Positions 5,369 through 7,855 of a DNA stretch of 7,855 bases are shown here, piece by piece. Position 1 is the stretch's first letter. Each line of letters opens with the position of its first letter. The position numbers and the translations under genes were made by a program. Source of the DNA: DATKQI01 sp035532755 (GTDB lineage Bacteria > Pseudomonadota > Alphaproteobacteria > Acetobacterales > Acetobacteraceae); the NCBI GenBank assembly GCA_035532755.1, contig DATKQI010000126.1:1-7855 (forward strand), read 5' to 3'. Below the pieces are notes generated by a model that saw only the letters and a program-made list of their open reading frames with translations, was not told where the DNA came from and made no database searches.

Positions 5369-6948
5369 GCCGCCAGGCTACGATCCTCGCTCCGGCCGGA
5401 CCAGTGCCAGGGCAGCAATTCGTGCAGCCTCGAAGCCTGGTGGTCGGCGATGCGCGCGAGCACGTCGGCCAGCCACGCACGCGGGTCGATGCCGTTCAGC
5501 TTCGCCGTCGCGATCAGCGAGTACATCGCTGCGGCACGCTCGCCGCCGCGGTCGGACCCGGCGAACATCCAGGCGCGTCGCCCGAGGGCCACCCCGCGCA
5601 GTTCGCGCTCAGCCGCGTTGTTGGTCAGGCAGATGCGCCCGTCGCCCAGGAAGCGCGTGAAGGCGACCCAGCGCTTGAGCATATAGTCCATTGCCTTTGC
5701 CACATCGGCGTGGCGCGACAACCTGCCGCGTTCGCCGCGCATCCAGGCTTCGAGCGAGGCGACGAGCGGCGCCACCTGGACCTGCCGCGCAGCCAGGCGC
5801 TGCGCCGCGGGCAGGCCGTTGAGGTTGCGCTCGACGGCGAAGATCGCATCGATGCGCCGCACCGCTTCGAGCGCGAGTGGAGCCTTCGCGACATCGGCGA
5901 GCACGAACAGCTTGCGGCGCCCGTGCGCCCAGCATGCCGCCTCGATGATTGGGGCGGGCTTGCGCGCCGGATCGTAGAGGTCGTTGAACCCGGCATAGGC
6001 GTCGGCTTGCAGGATCCCCGCATATCCCGCCAGGTGACGGCACGGATGCGCCCCGCCGCGGTCGCGCGAGTAGGTGAAAATCGCCGCCGGGGGTGCTGGG
6101 CCGCCGAACGGGCGATCATCGCGCACATAGGCCCAAAGGCGGCCGGTGACGGTTTTGGGGCTGGCCAGCACCGGCACCGTGGTATCGTCGCCATGGATCC
6201 GCTCGCCCGCCAGCACGTGCGCGCGGATCTGTGCCACCAGCGGCGACAGCGTCGCCGTGCAGGCGCCCACCCAGTCGGCCAGCGTGGAGACGCTGAGCTC
6301 GATTCCCTCACGCGCAAAGCCCTCACTCTGGCGGTTCAACGGCTGGTGCTCGGCGAACTTGGCGTGCAGGACCGTGGCCAGCAGGTTCGCCCCGGCGCGA
6401 CCGCGCGCGATCGGATGGTATGGTGCAGGCGGTTGGGTGATCGTCTCGCAGGACCGGCAGGCGAGCTTCTCGCGCACCGTCTGGATCACCTTGTAGGTGC
6501 GCGGAACGCACTCCAGCGTCTCGGTGATTGTCTCGCCCAGCTTGCTCAGCCTGCCGCCGCAACAGGGACAGCTCGTCGGCGACGGCAGCACCACGCGCTC
6601 GCGCGGCAGATGCGACGGCAGCGGCGCCCGCACCGGCCTGGCCCGCGTGAACGCGCGCACCGCCGTTGTCCCTGGCTGTGCCGAGGCAGCGGCAGCCTCG
6701 TCCTCGGTGATGGCGGTCTCGATCTCCTCGAGTTGCATCTCCAACTGGTCGAGCAGCTTCCGGCCGCGCTCGGCGGAAGCGCCGAAGCGATCGCGCTTGT
6801 GCAGAGCAATCATCAGCTTCAGATGCGTGACCATTGCCTCTGCACCTGCGGCGCGGGCCTCCCACTCGCGCCGTGCGGCCCGCTCGGCGAGCAACGCTGC
6901 CTTCAGCGCGTCGATGTCGTCGGGCAGCGTGTTGGTCGCATCGCTCAT
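5365..6948 (-). CDS. tnpC: IS66 family transposase TnpC
   Basis: This is the DDE transposase of the IS66 element, responsible for strand cleavage and transfer at the inverted repeats. Its 527 residues are full length. Seen in order: a leucine-rich, coiled-coil-like N-terminus (about 10-85) with the family segment LHKRDRFGASAERG (49-62); a zinc-binding-type cluster CPCCG (127-131) with C164 and C167; and the catalytic core with HGDDTTVPVL (D254), ILQADAYAGFND (D316) and LTNNAAERELRG (E447) as the likely DDE triad. CWAHGRRK (339-346) lies between the second Asp and the Glu, as in the family. The tail (about 470-527) includes the conserved SLIATAKLNGIDPRAWL. No frameshift or stop interrupts it. 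It starts 69 bp after tnpB, with no strong Shine-Dalgarno sequence, and overlaps the downstream passenger gene by 4 nt. Confidence 0.97.
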   Translation of the reverse strand: MSDATNTLPDDIDALKAALLAERAARREWEARAAGAEAMVTHLKLMIALHKRDRFGASAERGRKLLDQLEMQLEEIETAITEDEAAAASAQPGTTAVRAFTRARPVRAPLPSHLPRERVVLPSPTSCPCCGGRLSKLGETITETLECVPRTYKVIQTVREKLACRSCETITQPPAPYHPIARGRAGANLLATVLHAKFAEHQPLNRQSEGFAREGIELSVSTLADWVGACTATLSPLVAQIRAHVLAGERIHGDDTTVPVLASPKTVTGRLWAYVRDDRPFGGPAPPAAIFTYSRDRGGAHPCRHLAGYAGILQADAYAGFNDLYDPARKPAPIIEAACWAHGRRKLFVLADVAKAPLALEAVRRIDAIFAVERNLNGLPAAQRLAARQVQVAPLVASLEAWMRGERGRLSRHADVAKAMDYMLKRWVAFTRFLGDGRICLTNNAAERELRGVALGRRAWMFAGSDRGGERAAAMYSLIATAKLNGIDPRAWLADVLARIADHQASRLHELLPWHWSGRSEDRSLAA

Positions 6949-7017
6949 ACCGGAATCGAATCACACGCCGCCGTTGTCATGCACGCCCAAATGTCGGCCT
7001 GCGCCATCACATCCGAG

Positions 7018-7365
7018 TCATCCAGCGCGTTCCGGCCGCCAGGTGCGTTGCGGATGCCGCCAATCGATCCCTTCAAGCATGTAGCCGAGCTGTGCGGCCG
7101 AAATCGCGATCACTCCGTCTGCGGGCGACGGCCAAACGAACCGACCGCGCTCCAGCCGTTTGGCATAAAGCGACATGCCGAGACCATCGTACCAGAGCAC
7201 CTTGACCAGGTCGCCTCGCTTGCCGCGGAAGACGTAGAGATCTCCGGCATGCGGATCACGGCCGAGCGCCTGCTGCACTTGCAGCGCCAGTCCGTTCATG
7301 CCCCGCCGCATGTCCGTGGCGCCCGCCGCCAGCCAGACCCGCACGCCGGAGGGAACCGGGATCAC
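7018..7365 (-). CDS. tnpB: IS66 family accessory protein TnpB (Orf2-like)
   Basis: TnpB is the small conserved IS66 protein (Pfam TnpB_IS66) needed for efficient transposition; its exact role is unknown. The 115 residues are the usual length. The signature segments are AGATDMRRGMNGL (14-26) and YVFRGKRGDLVKVLWYDGLG (44-63), followed by LYAKRLERGRFVWP (66-79). It starts with GTG inside the GTGA overlap with the tnpA stop, which implies translational coupling. It ends 69 bp before tnpC. Confidence 0.95.
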   Translation of the reverse strand: MIPVPSGVRVWLAAGATDMRRGMNGLALQVQQALGRDPHAGDLYVFRGKRGDLVKVLWYDGLGMSLYAKRLERGRFVWPSPADGVIAISAAQLGYMLEGIDWRHPQRTWRPERAG

Positions 7366-7763
7366 CCGCGCAGCACCGCGAGCACGCGACGCAAGGCCGC
7401 CGTCCCGACGTCATCGCGGATCCGCACCGTGGTGCCATCCGGCAGCACGATCTCGATCATGGCACCACTCATGGCCGCCCGCTTGCGGGAATGAGGCGGA
7501 TCAGCCGGACGTGGGCACTCCGCGATCGTCGCCTCCGGCGTCACCTGCACGGGCAGGAACTGAACAGCCTCGGTCCCAGCGAACTTGCCGTTGCGAACCT
7601 GCCGCCGCCAGTTCCACAGCAGACCGCGGCTGACGTCGTGCCGTCGTGCTACCTCGGCAAAACAGGCTCCCGGCTCGTCAAGCTCGCCGACAATGCGCAG
7701 CTTGTCCTCGATCCGCCAGCGCCGCCGCCGTTCAACTCCGGTGATGATCTCCACCGCCGTCAT
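7362..7763 (-). CDS. tnpA: IS66 family protein TnpA, helix-turn-helix
   Basis: TnpA is the first gene of three-gene IS66 elements and is a probable DNA-binding protein. Of its 133 residues, about 14-56 form a transposase-type helix-turn-helix: RRWRIEDKLRIV, then FAEVARRHDVSRGLLWNWRRQ without its last residue. A Pro-rich linker (about 75-95) leads to the conserved C-terminal block IEIVLPDGTTVRIRDDVG (103-120). The ATG at 7761-7763 is preceded on the - strand by AGGA 6 nt upstream. It overlaps tnpB by 4 nt. No disruption is seen. Confidence 0.93.
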   Translation of the reverse strand: MTAVEIITGVERRRRWRIEDKLRIVGELDEPGACFAEVARRHDVSRGLLWNWRRQVRNGKFAGTEAVQFLPVQVTPEATIAECPRPADPPHSRKRAAMSGAMIEIVLPDGTTVRIRDDVGTAALRRVLAVLRG

Positions 7764-7781
7764 ACCCGTTCCTGTCCTTTG

Positions 7782-7801
7782 CGGCGCTCATACAAGCGCC
7801 G
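7782..7801. repeat. Inverted repeat in the tnpA leader
   Basis: CGGCGCT (7782-7788) and AGCGCCG (7795-7801) form a perfect 7-bp stem with a 6-nt loop, located between the right inverted repeat and the tnpA start. It could be an operator for autoregulation, or an RNA hairpin that limits read-through from outside the element. No clear -35/-10 pair for tnpA can be made out around it. Confidence 0.5.
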
Positions 7802-7833
7802 TTAGGATCAGCAGGCCGAGTCACCGAAACAAG

Positions 7834-7855
7834 GCGCCACTCGCCGGACGGATAC
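7834..7855 (-). repeat. Right terminal inverted repeat of the IS66 element
   Basis: Read on the - strand from 7855 it begins GTATCCGTCCGGCGAGTG and matches the left repeat at 19 of 22 positions. The last base of the window is the last base of the element. Confidence 0.9.

Larger units (their letters stand above)
4743..7855 (-). mobile_element. Complete IS66-family insertion sequence with a passenger gene
   Basis: The element of 3113 bp is bounded by 22-bp terminal inverted repeats with 19 matches, each starting with GTA as is typical of IS66 ends. On the - strand it carries tnpA, tnpB and tnpC plus a fourth gene of the pRiA4b ORF-3 family. All four frames are intact. IS66 elements usually duplicate 8 bp of target. 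The 8 bp left of the element are GTTGTAGC (4735-4742), so the same 8 bp should follow base 7855; this lies outside the window. A typical three-gene IS66 is about 2.4-2.7 kb, and the extra length here is the passenger gene. Confidence 0.93.

Noticed and set aside
5404..7494. 696-codon + strand open frame antisense to tnpC and tnpB
   Set aside because: It is a long shadow frame, typical of GC-rich DNA opposite a real gene. The - strand frames encode well-recognised IS66 proteins.
1..7855. CRISPR array, tRNA or rRNA genes
   Set aside because: I saw no regularly spaced identical repeats with unique spacers and no cloverleaf- or rRNA-like sequence on either strand when reading by eye.

Overview
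The window is GC-rich and looks like accessory DNA from a proteobacterium. The BREX genes, an IS66-type element with a pRiA4b ORF-3-like passenger, and the codon bias suggest an alphaproteobacterium, perhaps Rhodospirillales/Acetobacteraceae. That placement is inferred from protein flavour only; no taxonomic marker is present.

Region 1 (1-3630, + strand) is the 3' end of a BREX phage-defence operon. It holds the C-terminal 525 residues or so of the alkaline-phosphatase-fold protein PglZ (probably cut by the window edge), followed 3 nt later by complete brxL, an AAA+ ATPase with a Lon-like C-terminal domain. The pglZ-brxL order, with brxL last, fits BREX type 1 (type 4 is the alternative). The genes that would settle the type (brxA, brxB, brxC, pglX) would lie upstream of base 1. 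In BrxL the two positions that align with the Lon Ser/Lys catalytic dyad are Asp and Leu, so the Lon-like domain is probably not a Lon-type protease.

Region 2 (3631-4742) is a spacer of about 1.1 kb with only one convincing gene. It contains a group of imperfect repeats (about 3677-3816) resembling the end of an IS21-like element without its transposase genes, an AT-rich patch (about 3821-3860), and about 320 bp in which I see no gene. A 106-codon gene follows (4247-4567), with a TTGACA box and a very strong Shine-Dalgarno sequence; it encodes a mostly helical protein of unknown function. Three stem-loops lie between this gene and the insertion sequence.

Region 3 (4743-7855) is a complete IS66-family insertion sequence of 3113 bp, with genes on the - strand and 22-bp imperfect terminal inverted repeats. 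The right repeat ends exactly at the last base of the window. In transcription order it carries tnpA, tnpB (GTGA overlap), tnpC and a pRiA4b ORF-3-like passenger gene (ATGA overlap with tnpC). All reading frames are intact, so the element may be recent or active. Its genes converge on the BREX and small-gene transcription units.

Overall this is the downstream edge of a defence island bordered by one decayed and one intact transposable element. The most novel item is the small gene beside brxL; the BREX genes and the IS66 core are recognisable families.
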